Positions 25,964-34,216 of a stretch of 64,000 nt of DNA are shown in pieces. The translations under genes were made by a program, and so were the position numbers. The notes under the pieces are model-generated. The model worked only from the letters and a program-made list of their open reading frames with translations. It ran no database searches and was not told the origin of the DNA. The DNA is taken from assembly GCF_052030685.1 (NCBI RefSeq), contig NZ_JBQAJM010000007.1, forward strand, positions 1-64,000, written 5' to 3'. The stretch comes from Caedibacter sp052030685 (GTDB lineage Bacteria; Pseudomonadota; Gammaproteobacteria; Francisellales; Francisellaceae). The stretch's first letter is position 1. Every line of letters begins with the position of its first letter.

Positions 25964-26700
25964 ACTTTCCCCTTCATTTGCTCATCCGTTTTGCCAAAGC
26001 GTCTTGTACGCTTTTGATATTCGTCTAGCGCCAGTTTGAAATCTTTTTTAGAGAAATCAGGCCAATACTTGTTGCAAAAGTATAACTCAGCATATGACAA
26101 CTGCCAAATCATAAAATTGCTAATCCGTTGTTCACCACTGGTACGAATCAATAAATCAACAGGCGTTTGAATTTCTTTAATCAAAAATTCGCTGAAATCC
26201 TCTTCGTTAATTTGATCAATTTTATCCGCTTTCAACACGCCACTTTGCAGTTGTTGTAATAGCTTTTTGGCAGCAGTTAACACTTCCCATTGACCGCTGT
26301 AATCAATCGCAACATTCAATTGCAGTCCTGTGCAATGTGCTGTTTCTTTTTCAGCACTGCTGATATTGTTAACAACCTCATTAGATAGGCGGCTACGATC
26401 ACCAACAACATGTAATCGCACATTATTGTCTTGCATCATTGCTATTTCATTAACCAACACTTCTGAAAATAGCGTCATGAGCGTGTCAACTTCCTCTTGC
26501 GGACGCAACCAGTTCTCACGTCCAAAAGCAAAAAGTGTTAGTATTTGAATACTTTTCTCAACGGCAAATTCAATCGCAGCACGCACGCTTTTGACTGCCG
26601 CTTTGTGTCCTGCTGTACGTGGGAAAAGTTTCTTTTTTGCCCAACGCCCATTACCATCCATGATAATCGCAACATGCTTGGGCATGTTATCATTTGGCAT
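25960..26700 (-). CDS. uppS: Undecaprenyl diphosphate synthase
   Basis: Cis-prenyltransferase that makes the C55 lipid carrier for peptidoglycan and LPS. HVAIIMDGNGRWAKKK holds the catalytic Asp, GHKAAVKSVR and LTLFAFGRENWLRP follow, and LLIRTSGEQRISNFMIWQLSYAEL is the conserved C-terminal block. Length 246 is normal. It lies between frr and cdsA as in most proteobacteria. Confidence 0.96.
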   Translation of the reverse strand: MPNDNMPKHVAIIMDGNGRWAKKKLFPRTAGHKAAVKSVRAAIEFAVEKSIQILTLFAFGRENWLRPQEEVDTLMTLFSEVLVNEIAMMQDNNVRLHVVGDRSRLSNEVVNNISSAEKETAHCTGLQLNVAIDYSGQWEVLTAAKKLLQQLQSGVLKADKIDQINEEDFSEFLIKEIQTPVDLLIRTSGEQRISNFMIWQLSYAELYFCNKYWPDFSKKDFKLALDEYQKRTRRFGKTDEQMKGKV

Positions 26701-26706
26701 ATAGCA

Positions 26707-27264
26707 CTAGATTTCCATTAAATCTTGTTCTTTTTCTTGAACGATAACATCTGCCTTTGCGATCATGTCATTGGTCAATTTTTGAATATTTTCTTCGCCT
26801 TTTTTTGCTTCATCTTCAGAGATTTCTTTCTCTTTTAATAAATCTTTGATATCAGAGTTTGCATCACGACGAATATTGCGAATCGCTACACGCCCTTTTT
26901 CAGCTTCACCACGCACTAATTTAACCATCTCTTTGCGACGCTCTTCATTTAATGCTGGCATTGGAATACGTAGGTTATCACCCATATTCGCAGGATTTAG
27001 CCCTAAATCAGACATCAAAATGGCTTTTTCGATTTTAGAAGCCAAGCCCTTTTCCCATGGCGTAATACCCAGCGTGCGCGCATCCAAAACCGTAATATTA
27101 GCCGCCTGCGCAATCGGTGTGTCAACACCATAGTAATCAATCGTCACATGTGCCAACAAGTCAGGATGAGCACGCCCTGTTCTGATTTTTGCCAAATCAT
27201 GACGTAGATTCTCTAAACTTTTTTCCATACGGTCTTTAGCATCCGCTAAAATCTCTTTCATCAT
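26707..27264 (-). CDS. frr: Ribosome recycling factor
   Basis: A 185-residue factor that, with EF-G, splits post-termination ribosomes. The tRNA-like three-helix fold is represented by LRTGRAHPD-type sequence (KIRTGRAHPDLLAHV), ITPWEKGLASKIEKAI, and the KLVRGEAEKGRVAIRNIRRDA stretch. It follows pyrH with a 12-base gap. Confidence 0.97.
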   Translation of the reverse strand: MMKEILADAKDRMEKSLENLRHDLAKIRTGRAHPDLLAHVTIDYYGVDTPIAQAANITVLDARTLGITPWEKGLASKIEKAILMSDLGLNPANMGDNLRIPMPALNEERRKEMVKLVRGEAEKGRVAIRNIRRDANSDIKDLLKEKEISEDEAKKGEENIQKLTNDMIAKADVIVQEKEQDLMEI

Positions 27265-27276
27265 AATGAATTTCTC

Positions 27277-27993
27277 CTAGTCTCTAACCCAAGTGCCTTC
27301 GCTTTTACCTTGAAGCACACGCAATAGCGCACCTGAATTATTTACATTAAATACACAAATAGGGACATTAAAATCACGAGCCTGTACAAATGATCCCAAA
27401 TCCATTACTGCCAATTCACGTTTGAGCGTCTCATTAAAACTCAAAGTATCAAATTTAACTGCATCTTCATGCTTATTTGGATCTTTATCATAAACGCCAT
27501 CGACAGTTGTTACTTTTAAAATGGCATCTGCATCAATTTCAATGGCGCGAAGCGTCGCTGTGGTATCGGTTGTCACAAAGGGGTTGCCCGTACCTCCTGC
27601 AAAAATAACCACTTTACCTTCATTTAAATAAAGTTTTGCACGTTTTGGATTGGTGCACTCTAGCACACCATCGATGCCACGTGAGGATAACACTGCATTG
27701 TTAATGCCTGCGTGAGTTAATATATCTGATAACGCCAATGCATTAATCATCGTCGCAAGCATCCCCATGGTATCAGCGGTACTTCTTTCAATTTGGTTTT
27801 GAAAATCAGCACGCCCACCTCTTAGGATATTGCCTCCGCCGATGACTATCGCCAACTGCACACCTGCACCCAACGCTTCTTTTATATCATTTATAATACT
27901 TTGAACCGCTGATACTTGGATACCGAAACCATCCGTTGATAGCGACTCACCGCTTAATTTGATTAAAACACGCTTAAGTGCCAGGTGTGACAT
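27277..27993 (-). CDS. pyrH: Uridylate kinase
   Basis: UMP kinase of the amino-acid-kinase fold, converting UMP to UDP. It starts RVLIKLSGESL, has IVIGGGNILRG near residue 53, FAGGTGNPFVTTDTTA near 130, and KVTTVDGVYDKDPNKH near 160. Length 238 is standard. It lies between tsf and frr, 6 bases after tsf. Confidence 0.97.
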   Translation of the reverse strand: MSHLALKRVLIKLSGESLSTDGFGIQVSAVQSIINDIKEALGAGVQLAIVIGGGNILRGGRADFQNQIERSTADTMGMLATMINALALSDILTHAGINNAVLSSRGIDGVLECTNPKRAKLYLNEGKVVIFAGGTGNPFVTTDTTATLRAIEIDADAILKVTTVDGVYDKDPNKHEDAVKFDTLSFNETLKRELAVMDLGSFVQARDFNVPICVFNVNNSGALLRVLQGKSEGTWVRD

Positions 27994-27999
27994 ATGAAT

Positions 28000-28872
28000 T
28001 TATGCTCCTTGAACTTGGCTCATCACTTCAGCTGCGAAGTCAGTCTCTTCTTTTTCGATACCTTCACCAACACCAAAACGAATAAAACCAGTTACGGTTG
28101 CATTGTTTGCCTTCAATAGATCTGAGACTTTTTGATCAGGGTTTTTAACAAACGGCTGACCAACTAAGCTTTGCTCATCCAAGAACTTACGAATACGCCC
28201 TGTGATCATCTTCTCGATAATCTCATCAGGCTTACCACTTTCACGTGCTTGAGCGATAAAGATCTCTTTCTCTTTAGCAACGATATCTTCTGGCACCTGA
28301 TCTTGTGATACAACGATTGGATTTGATGCAGCAATATGCATTGCAACATCTTTTGCCAACTCTTCATTACCACCGTTCATGGCAACGATCACACCAATAC
28401 GACCACCATGGCTGTAAATGCCAACCGTCTCACCCTCAAGTGCATCAATACGACGCACATTGATGTTTTCACCGATTTTAGCGATCAAGTTCTTACGCGC
28501 TTCTTCAACACTCGCGCCACATGGCAAAGTTAAAGCAAGTACTTCTTCGAGTGTTTTCGCATTTGAATTGGCAACTGCAGTAACGACTTCATCAGCAAAC
28601 TTTTTGAAGTTCTCATCACGTGCAACGAAGTCAGTCTCTGAGTTGATTTCAACGATTACCGCTTTGTTTGCAGATTGCGCCATTACGATAACACCTTCAG
28701 CTGCAACACGAGATGCTTTCTTATCTGCTTTTGCAGCACCTGATTTACGCATTTCTTCAACTGCTTTTTCGATATCACCATCAGTTTGTGTCAATGCTTT
28801 TTTGCATTCCATCATGCCCGCGCCAGTGCGCTCACGAAGCTCTTTTACTAATTGTGCGCTAATAGTAGCCAT
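28000..28872 (-). CDS. tsf: Elongation factor Ts
   Basis: Nucleotide exchange factor for EF-Tu. The N-terminal UBA-like domain LVKELRERTGAGMMECKKAL, the TDFVARDENF motif near residue 80, and HIAASNP near 180 are diagnostic. Its 290 residues match the gammaproteobacterial form. It follows rpsB by 53 bases. Confidence 0.97.
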   Translation of the reverse strand: MATISAQLVKELRERTGAGMMECKKALTQTDGDIEKAVEEMRKSGAAKADKKASRVAAEGVIVMAQSANKAVIVEINSETDFVARDENFKKFADEVVTAVANSNAKTLEEVLALTLPCGASVEEARKNLIAKIGENINVRRIDALEGETVGIYSHGGRIGVIVAMNGGNEELAKDVAMHIAASNPIVVSQDQVPEDIVAKEKEIFIAQARESGKPDEIIEKMITGRIRKFLDEQSLVGQPFVKNPDQKVSDLLKANNATVTGFIRFGVGEGIEKEETDFAAEVMSQVQGA

Positions 28873-28925
28873 TGATTAGATTCCTTATTGTTAATACTTT
28901 TAACTATAAATGATAAACTTGATAA

Positions 28926-29651
28926 TTAAGCTTCTTCTTCAGAAACATCTGCTGTTTTTTCTTCTGCAATATGTGATGCTTGTTTGGCATCAATAATCGC
29001 ATCAGCAAATTTGCTTAAGTAAAAACGAATTGCTTTAACCGCATCATCATTACCTGGGATAACATAATTAACATCATCAGGGCTTGAATTACTATCAACA
29101 ACAGCAACAACAGGAATACCTAAGCGCTTAGCTTCTTCAATCGCAATATGCTCTTCTTTACTATCGATAATCACTAAAACATCTGGCAAACCACCCATAT
29201 CTTTGATGCCACCTAATGCTTTTTCTAGCTTCTCGATTTCACGTGAATTTTGTAATGCTTCTTTCTTTGTCATACGCTCAAACGTACCGTCTTCTTGCAT
29301 TTTTTCAAGATCACGTAAACGCTTAATGGATTGACGAATTGTTTTATAGTTCGTCAACATACCACCTAACCAACGATGATTAACATATGGCATACCACAA
29401 CGTGATGCTTCTTCAGCAATTACTTCTTGTGCTTGACGCTTAGTACCAACGAATAGAATCTTGCCGTTTTTAGACGCTGCTTTACCAACGAAATTAACAG
29501 CATCCTGAAATAAAGGCACTGTCTTTTCTAGGTTGATAATATGAATACCGTGATTAATACCAAAAATGAACTCGCTCATTTTTGGATTCCAGAATCTCTT
29601 TTGGTGACCGTAATGAACACCAGCTTGTAACATTTCTTTCATTAAAGACAT
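28926..29651 (-). CDS. rpsB: 30S ribosomal protein S2
   Basis: Small-subunit ribosomal protein. MKEMLQAGVHYGHQKRFWNP and the FVGTKRQAQEVI, RWLGGMLTNYKTIRQSI and PGNDDAVKAIRFY blocks are conserved. I use the ATG at MSLMKEM (241 residues), since TGGAG lies six bases before it; the longer frame begins at a TTG inside that ribosome site. First gene of the operon. Confidence 0.97.
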   Translation of the reverse strand: MSLMKEMLQAGVHYGHQKRFWNPKMSEFIFGINHGIHIINLEKTVPLFQDAVNFVGKAASKNGKILFVGTKRQAQEVIAEEASRCGMPYVNHRWLGGMLTNYKTIRQSIKRLRDLEKMQEDGTFERMTKKEALQNSREIEKLEKALGGIKDMGGLPDVLVIIDSKEEHIAIEEAKRLGIPVVAVVDSNSSPDDVNYVIPGNDDAVKAIRFYLSKFADAIIDAKQASHIAEEKTADVSEEEA

Positions 29652-29821
29652 ATTTTTCTCCAATTATGGGTTATTCCGCCATTACTCCCACTTTTAAACC
29701 TTTTTAAAAGGCACCCTAAAAGCGTGTCGAGCAACGTGTGGTTTCTTGTTGTTTTACATAAACATTAAGCCAAGCCTGACAGCAAACGTGATTGCAAACA
29801 GATATTACTGACAAAATGCGA
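29652..29821 (-). ncRNA. Possible rpsB 5' leader
   Basis: About 170 bases separate the predicted start point from the rpsB ATG. The leader contains CCTTTTAAAAAGG and a GGGTGCC stretch and could fold. An S2-binding leader is known upstream of rpsB in gammaproteobacteria; membership here is inferred from position and length, not from a model match. Confidence 0.35.
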
Positions 29822-29823
29822 GG

Positions 29824-29835
29824 CGGATTCTAGCA
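29824..29835 (-). promoter_or_regulatory. Extended -10 promoter of rpsB operon
   Basis: On the minus strand TGCTAGAAT is an extended -10 element, followed by CCGCCTCGC, a GC-rich discriminator typical of translation-machinery promoters. The -35 region is weak. Confidence 0.55.
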
Positions 29836-29885
29836 TAAATGAACAATATCTGCTAGATAAAACCTTTAAGCATTGCGAAAAATAA

Positions 29886-29908
29886 AAAATGATATATTAT
29901 AACGTTTC
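29886..29908. promoter_or_regulatory. Zur box upstream of znuA
   Basis: The 23 bases run AAAATGATATA-T-TATAACGTTTC and fit the gammaproteobacterial Zur palindrome (GAAATGTTATA and its complement) at most positions. The operon it precedes encodes the zinc importer and, as its last gene, a Zur protein, so autoregulation by zinc is expected. Confidence 0.68.
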
Positions 29909-29957
29909 GCAGGATAACGTTAACACTGAAAGATTTATCATCTTAAGGAACTATTTT

Positions 29958-30968
29958 ATGTCTACCTTCTATAGAAATAGCAAACGAATCATATTAACCG
30001 CTACAGGCTTTCTCGCACTCATCAGCAGTTCATATGCTGATATCAAAGTCGTGGCTGCTGAAAACTTTTATGCTAATGTCGCAAGCTTAATTGGTGGTGA
30101 CTATGTAAAAACCAACAGCATCATCAATAACCCTGATGCTGATCCGCATTTATTTACTACCTCAGCCAATACTGCCGTGGCTATCAATGATGCGCAAGTT
30201 ATTATTTATAACGGTGCGGATTATGATCCATGGATGAAGCAGTTATTAAACGCGCAATCCAGTAACAATAAAGTCGCTATCATTGATGTGGCAACTTTAA
30301 TGAATGCTAAAAGTGGTGACAATCCACATCTGTGGTACAACCCAGATACTTTCCCGAGACTGGCTAAAAAGCTGACCGAAATATTTAGCCAAATTGAACC
30401 TGAACATAAAAAGACTTTTGATTTAAACTATCAAACTTTTGATAAACGTTATCAAACCGTTTACAGTCAAATCAATGATATCAAAGCACGCTTTGCCGGC
30501 ACCAAGGTAACTGCCACAGAGCCGGTCTTTGGCTACATGGCTGATGCATTAGGGCTTACAGTGCTCGGGCAAAAATTCCAATGGACGGTAATGAATGATG
30601 CTGAAGCTTCACCAAAGATGCTCGCTGACTATCAAAGCTTATTCACAAAGCGCACCGTCAAAGTACTTTTTTATAACCAGCAAGTACATGACAATGTCAC
30701 TGAAAACATGCTAAAGCTTGCCAAAGACAATAACATCCCTTATGTTGGCGTCAGCGAAACCATGCCGCAAAATGATAATGTAATCACTTGGCTTAAAGCC
30801 AATCTTAGTGACACGCAAAAAGCATTGGAACAAGCAGCCGCCACTAAACATAACAGCAGCAAAACATCTGCTGTGAAAGCAGTGCCTCATCAAACAAGTA
30901 GCGATACAACAAAGGCAAGCGCCAAAGGGGCAGACAAAGAAGACAACCCTTTGACAAACCTTCATTAA
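29958..30968 (+). CDS. znuA: Zinc ABC transporter substrate-binding protein
   Basis: Periplasmic metal-binding protein that captures zinc. A signal peptide (KRIILTATGFLALISSSYA) precedes DIKVVAAENFYANVASLIGG. Metal-ligand histidines appear in NPDADPHLF and DNPHLWYNP, with the final acidic ligand region at YVGVSETMP. The ATG used here has AAGGA eight bases upstream; a longer frame would add 23 residues before the signal peptide. There is no long His-rich loop as in E. coli ZnuA. First gene of znuA-znuC-znuB-zur, preceded by a Zur box. Confidence 0.92.
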   Translation: MSTFYRNSKRIILTATGFLALISSSYADIKVVAAENFYANVASLIGGDYVKTNSIINNPDADPHLFTTSANTAVAINDAQVIIYNGADYDPWMKQLLNAQSSNNKVAIIDVATLMNAKSGDNPHLWYNPDTFPRLAKKLTEIFSQIEPEHKKTFDLNYQTFDKRYQTVYSQINDIKARFAGTKVTATEPVFGYMADALGLTVLGQKFQWTVMNDAEASPKMLADYQSLFTKRTVKVLFYNQQVHDNVTENMLKLAKDNNIPYVGVSETMPQNDNVITWLKANLSDTQKALEQAAATKHNSSKTSAVKAVPHQTSSDTTKASAKGADKEDNPLTNLH

Positions 30969-30972
30969 TAAT

Positions 30973-31683
30973 ATGCATGATACAACCACCATCCAATGCA
31001 ACGATCTTGTCATTGGTCACTCAGCTCAAGCTCCTTTATGCAAACCTTTCGATCTAACGATTTATCAAAATCAATGGTTAGGTATCGTTGGTGAAAATGG
31101 CACCGGCAAGTCCACTTTTCTTAAAACTATTCTAGGCTTTGAACCACCCATTTCCGGCAATCTAACACTTTTTTCTCAGGCAATAGGCAAAAATAATCAA
31201 TTGATCAGTTATATCCCGCAAGAACGCGAGCTTAACCTTAACCCAAATATCTCAGCTTTAACGTTGATCAAGTCTAGTTTTAATGCTAACAAAATTGGAT
31301 TACCTGCTTTTGGCAAAGGTGTTGAGCAAAAAGCACATGATATTTTAGAGTTTGTCGGTGCTTTAAATTATGCGAAGAAGCCCTTTGAAACCCTTTCAGG
31401 TGGGCAAAAAAAACGCATTTATCTTGCGCAAGCGTTAATTAACAATCCTAAATTATTGTTACTTGATGAGCCTTTATCGGATCTTGACCCTCAAGCCAAA
31501 CAAGACTTTATCCAAGCGCTGAAAATCATTCATGCCAAGCAAAATATAACACTTTTGATCATCTCACATGATATGCATGAAATTGCGCATGAGCTTGATA
31601 ACTTTATTCACTTCAAAAACCAATATGTGCATCTTTGCCAAAAATTGCCATGTTTAAAGGAGGATCGCAGTGTTATCTTATAG
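30973..31683 (+). CDS. znuC: Zinc ABC transporter ATP-binding protein
   Basis: Cytoplasmic ATPase subunit of the zinc importer. Walker A is GENGTGKST near residue 40, the signature LSGGQKKRIYLAQAL near 140, and Walker B LLLLDEPLSDLDP near 160, followed by the switch His in LIISHDMHE. It starts 5 bases after znuA and overlaps znuB by 14 bases. Confidence 0.93.
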   Translation: MHDTTTIQCNDLVIGHSAQAPLCKPFDLTIYQNQWLGIVGENGTGKSTFLKTILGFEPPISGNLTLFSQAIGKNNQLISYIPQERELNLNPNISALTLIKSSFNANKIGLPAFGKGVEQKAHDILEFVGALNYAKKPFETLSGGQKKRIYLAQALINNPKLLLLDEPLSDLDPQAKQDFIQALKIIHAKQNITLLIISHDMHEIAHELDNFIHFKNQYVHLCQKLPCLKEDRSVIL

Positions 31684-32470
31684 TTTTATGCAAAACGCTT
31701 TTATCGCTGGCACCTTAATTGCCATCATCTGCGGAATCGTGAGCTTTTTTGTTGTGCTACGCAAAGCCGCCTTTGCCGCACATGGTTTGGGACACATCAG
31801 TCTCACAGGAGCCGCAGGTGCCGTATTAATCGGTATCTCAGCAATGAACGGGCAACTCATTTCTAACATTATTGCCGCAAGCATCATGGGTGCTATGGGT
31901 GATAAAATCAAAAAAAATGACCTAGCAGTTGGTATTGTATTAACCTTTTTCTTGGGGCTTGGCGCTTATTTTCTATATCTTTACCAAACCGGTTACTCAG
32001 GCTCGATTATGTCGATCTTATTTGGCAATATCTTAACGGTATCAATGGAGCAAATCATCACGCTTATCATTATGGCGCTTATTAGTATTGCCATATTACT
32101 ATTCATCTCAAGAGCACTATTTTTCACCTCAATTGATCCACTACTTGCACGTGCGAAGAACATTCCCAACAAGCTTCTATCTGTTATCTTTTTTATCATC
32201 TTAGCATTGACCGTAACCATGGCATGCCAAATTGTTGGTGTACTATTGGTATTTGCATTACTCATCGGGCCTGCTGCTTGCGCATTTCAATGGAGTGATG
32301 GTTTTTATCAGGGCATGCTACTTAGCATTATAATATCTCTGGGCAGTGTTTGGGGTGCGCTTTGTCTTGCGTTTTATGCCAACTTACCCGCAAGTTTCTG
32401 TATTACCATGATTATTTGCGCAGTTTATGCCATTGGTCTTATCAAACAGTTAATAATGGGACAATCATGA
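31670..32470 (+). CDS. znuB: Zinc ABC transporter permease
   Basis: Membrane permease of the ZnuB/MntB (ABC-3) family with about eight hydrophobic segments. The AAHGLGHISLTGAAGAVLIG stretch near residue 35 and ACQIVGVLLVFALLIGPAA near 180 are family signatures. It begins with GTG, supported by AAGGAGG placed seven bases upstream within znuC. Its stop overlaps the zur start (ATGA). Confidence 0.93.
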   Translation: MLSYSFMQNAFIAGTLIAIICGIVSFFVVLRKAAFAAHGLGHISLTGAAGAVLIGISAMNGQLISNIIAASIMGAMGDKIKKNDLAVGIVLTFFLGLGAYFLYLYQTGYSGSIMSILFGNILTVSMEQIITLIIMALISIAILLFISRALFFTSIDPLLARAKNIPNKLLSVIFFIILALTVTMACQIVGVLLVFALLIGPAACAFQWSDGFYQGMLLSIIISLGSVWGALCLAFYANLPASFCITMIICAVYAIGLIKQLIMGQS

Positions 32471-32946
32471 GCTCAACCAAAAATTCTTTAGCTAAAATCG
32501 AAGACTTTTGTCTAAAACACAACATTAAGCTTACACGCTTGCGCAAAGAAGTGCTTACTATTTTTATTGATCAGTCATCACCGATTAGTGCCTATGAGCT
32601 GCTTGATCTAATAAACAAAGCACAGACAGTTGAGAAAACGACGACAGAAAATAAAGCAACTAAACGCTATAATATTATGTCGATTTATCGCGTCTTGGAC
32701 TTCCTACAACAATCTGCACTCATTCATAAGTTGCACACCAGTAATCGCTACAGTTTATGCTGCCATCCTGAGCAAAAAATGTGTCAGCTTTTTATTTGCA
32801 CTGTGTGCGGTCAAAAAACCGAGCTACATCATGAAGCGTTTGATCAAACATTGGAAGAGTTGGCGCAAAAAAACAGCTTTCAAATCACTGCTCACACCAT
32901 TGAAATAACAGGGCTATGCCGTAGTTGTTTGAGCGCCCATAGCTAA
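32467..32946 (+). CDS. zur: Zinc uptake regulator, Fur family
   Basis: A 159-residue Fur-family repressor, presumed Zur from its place at the end of the zinc operon. The winged-helix part includes LTRLRKEVLTIF and YNIMSIYRVLDFLQQSALIHKL. Structural zinc cysteines lie in CTVCGQ near residue 117 and CRSC near 153, and HHEAFDQTL follows the first pair. I start at the ATG overlapping the znuB stop; a longer frame through znuB is not credible. Its last 33 bases overlap the 3' end of ald on the other strand. Confidence 0.9.
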   Translation: MSSTKNSLAKIEDFCLKHNIKLTRLRKEVLTIFIDQSSPISAYELLDLINKAQTVEKTTTENKATKRYNIMSIYRVLDFLQQSALIHKLHTSNRYSLCCHPEQKMCQLFICTVCGQKTELHHEAFDQTLEELAQKNSFQITAHTIEITGLCRSCLSAHS

Positions 32947-34053
32947 GGCTTCTTTTGGCGCAACATAAGCAATGTTAAGCGCATCAGCAACCGGCAGTGA
33001 GGTTAACATGCCATTATGAACACTTAAGCCATGTTCAAGGTGGATATTATCATGAATCGCTTTTTGATAACCTTTATTTGCCAATTCCAAAGCAAAGGTT
33101 AAGGTAGCATTATTTAATGCCACAGTCGAGGTTCTGGCAACGGCACCTGGCATATTAGCCACACAATAATGCACAACATTGTCAACCACATAAGTAGGGT
33201 CTTGGTGTGTAGTTGGTTTTGAAGTCTCAAAACAGCCGCCTTGATCTATGGCAACATCAACAACAACAGAGCCTTTTTTCATCGACTTAATCATCTCTTT
33301 AGTCACAAGCTTAGGTGCTGCAGCACCTGGCACGAGCACCGCACCGATCACCAAATCAGCTTCTTGTACATATTTTTGCAAATTATCTTTGGTTGCATAA
33401 ATACAATTTAATTTAGGTCCAAAATAATCATCTAATTCACGCAAACGATCTAAAGACTTATCAAGCACAGTCACATGTGCTTCCATGCCAATCGCCATAC
33501 GAATCGCATTTAAACCAACCACACCGCCACCAATAACAACGACTTTTGCTGACTTGACACCTGGCACACCACCTAGCAACACACCACTGCCACCTTGGGC
33601 TTTCTCAAGACAGTGCGCTCCGGCTTGCACCGATAGACGGCCTGCTACTTCACTCATAGGTGTTAACAATGGCAAACGCCCATTTCTATCGGTTACCATC
33701 TCATAAGCAATTGCTGTACATTTAGACTCTAAAAGTAGCTGTGTTTGCAATGGATCAGGCGCTAGATGCAAATAAGTAAATAACAATTGGCCTTGACGCA
33801 ACATCTTGCACTCATTAGGTTGTGGCTCTTTGACTTTAATAATCATATCCGCTGTAGAAAAAATCTCTGCTGGTGTTTGCATAATTTTAGCACCTGCTTG
33901 TATATAATCTTCATTGGTAAAACCAATCGCATCCCCTGCGTTATGTTCAACAAGCACTGTATGACCATGATAAACAAACTCGGCTACATTACCTGGTGTT
34001 AGACCAACACGGTATTCATGATTTTTAATCTCTTTAGGGATTCCCACGATCAT
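32914..34053 (-). CDS. ald: Alanine dehydrogenase
   Basis: NAD-dependent enzyme converting L-alanine to pyruvate and ammonia. It starts MIVGIPKEIKNHEYRVGLTP, with the pyruvate-binding Lys in IIKVKEPQ near 75 and the catalytic His in LFTYLHLAPD near 96. The NAD site is VVVIGGGVVGLNAIRMA near 170. Length 379 is slightly above the usual 371 because of a short QTTTA-rich tail that overlaps zur. It is downstream of ftsI on the same strand but 163 bases away, so probably separate. Confidence 0.94.
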   Translation of the reverse strand: MIVGIPKEIKNHEYRVGLTPGNVAEFVYHGHTVLVEHNAGDAIGFTNEDYIQAGAKIMQTPAEIFSTADMIIKVKEPQPNECKMLRQGQLLFTYLHLAPDPLQTQLLLESKCTAIAYEMVTDRNGRLPLLTPMSEVAGRLSVQAGAHCLEKAQGGSGVLLGGVPGVKSAKVVVIGGGVVGLNAIRMAIGMEAHVTVLDKSLDRLRELDDYFGPKLNCIYATKDNLQKYVQEADLVIGAVLVPGAAAPKLVTKEMIKSMKKGSVVVDVAIDQGGCFETSKPTTHQDPTYVVDNVVHYCVANMPGAVARTSTVALNNATLTFALELANKGYQKAIHDNIHLEHGLSVHNGMLTSLPVADALNIAYVAPKEALAMGAQTTTA

Positions 34054-34216
34054 TGACTATTTCCTCCGCAATTACTTTTTTAGTTTATCTCACTCTTAGT
34101 TTTTCTAGCTGCATCTTGCCGCATACAAAAATAATTCACGCGAAATATAACAAGCAAAACAACAAAAACCAAACATTAATTAGCATTCTTGAATGAATTT
34201 TACAAAGGGCTCAGTA

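Noticed and set aside
32350..32466. Longer zur with an extra 39 N-terminal residues
   Set aside because: The extension lies inside znuB in another frame and has no ribosome site; the ATGA-coupled start fits the Fur family length.
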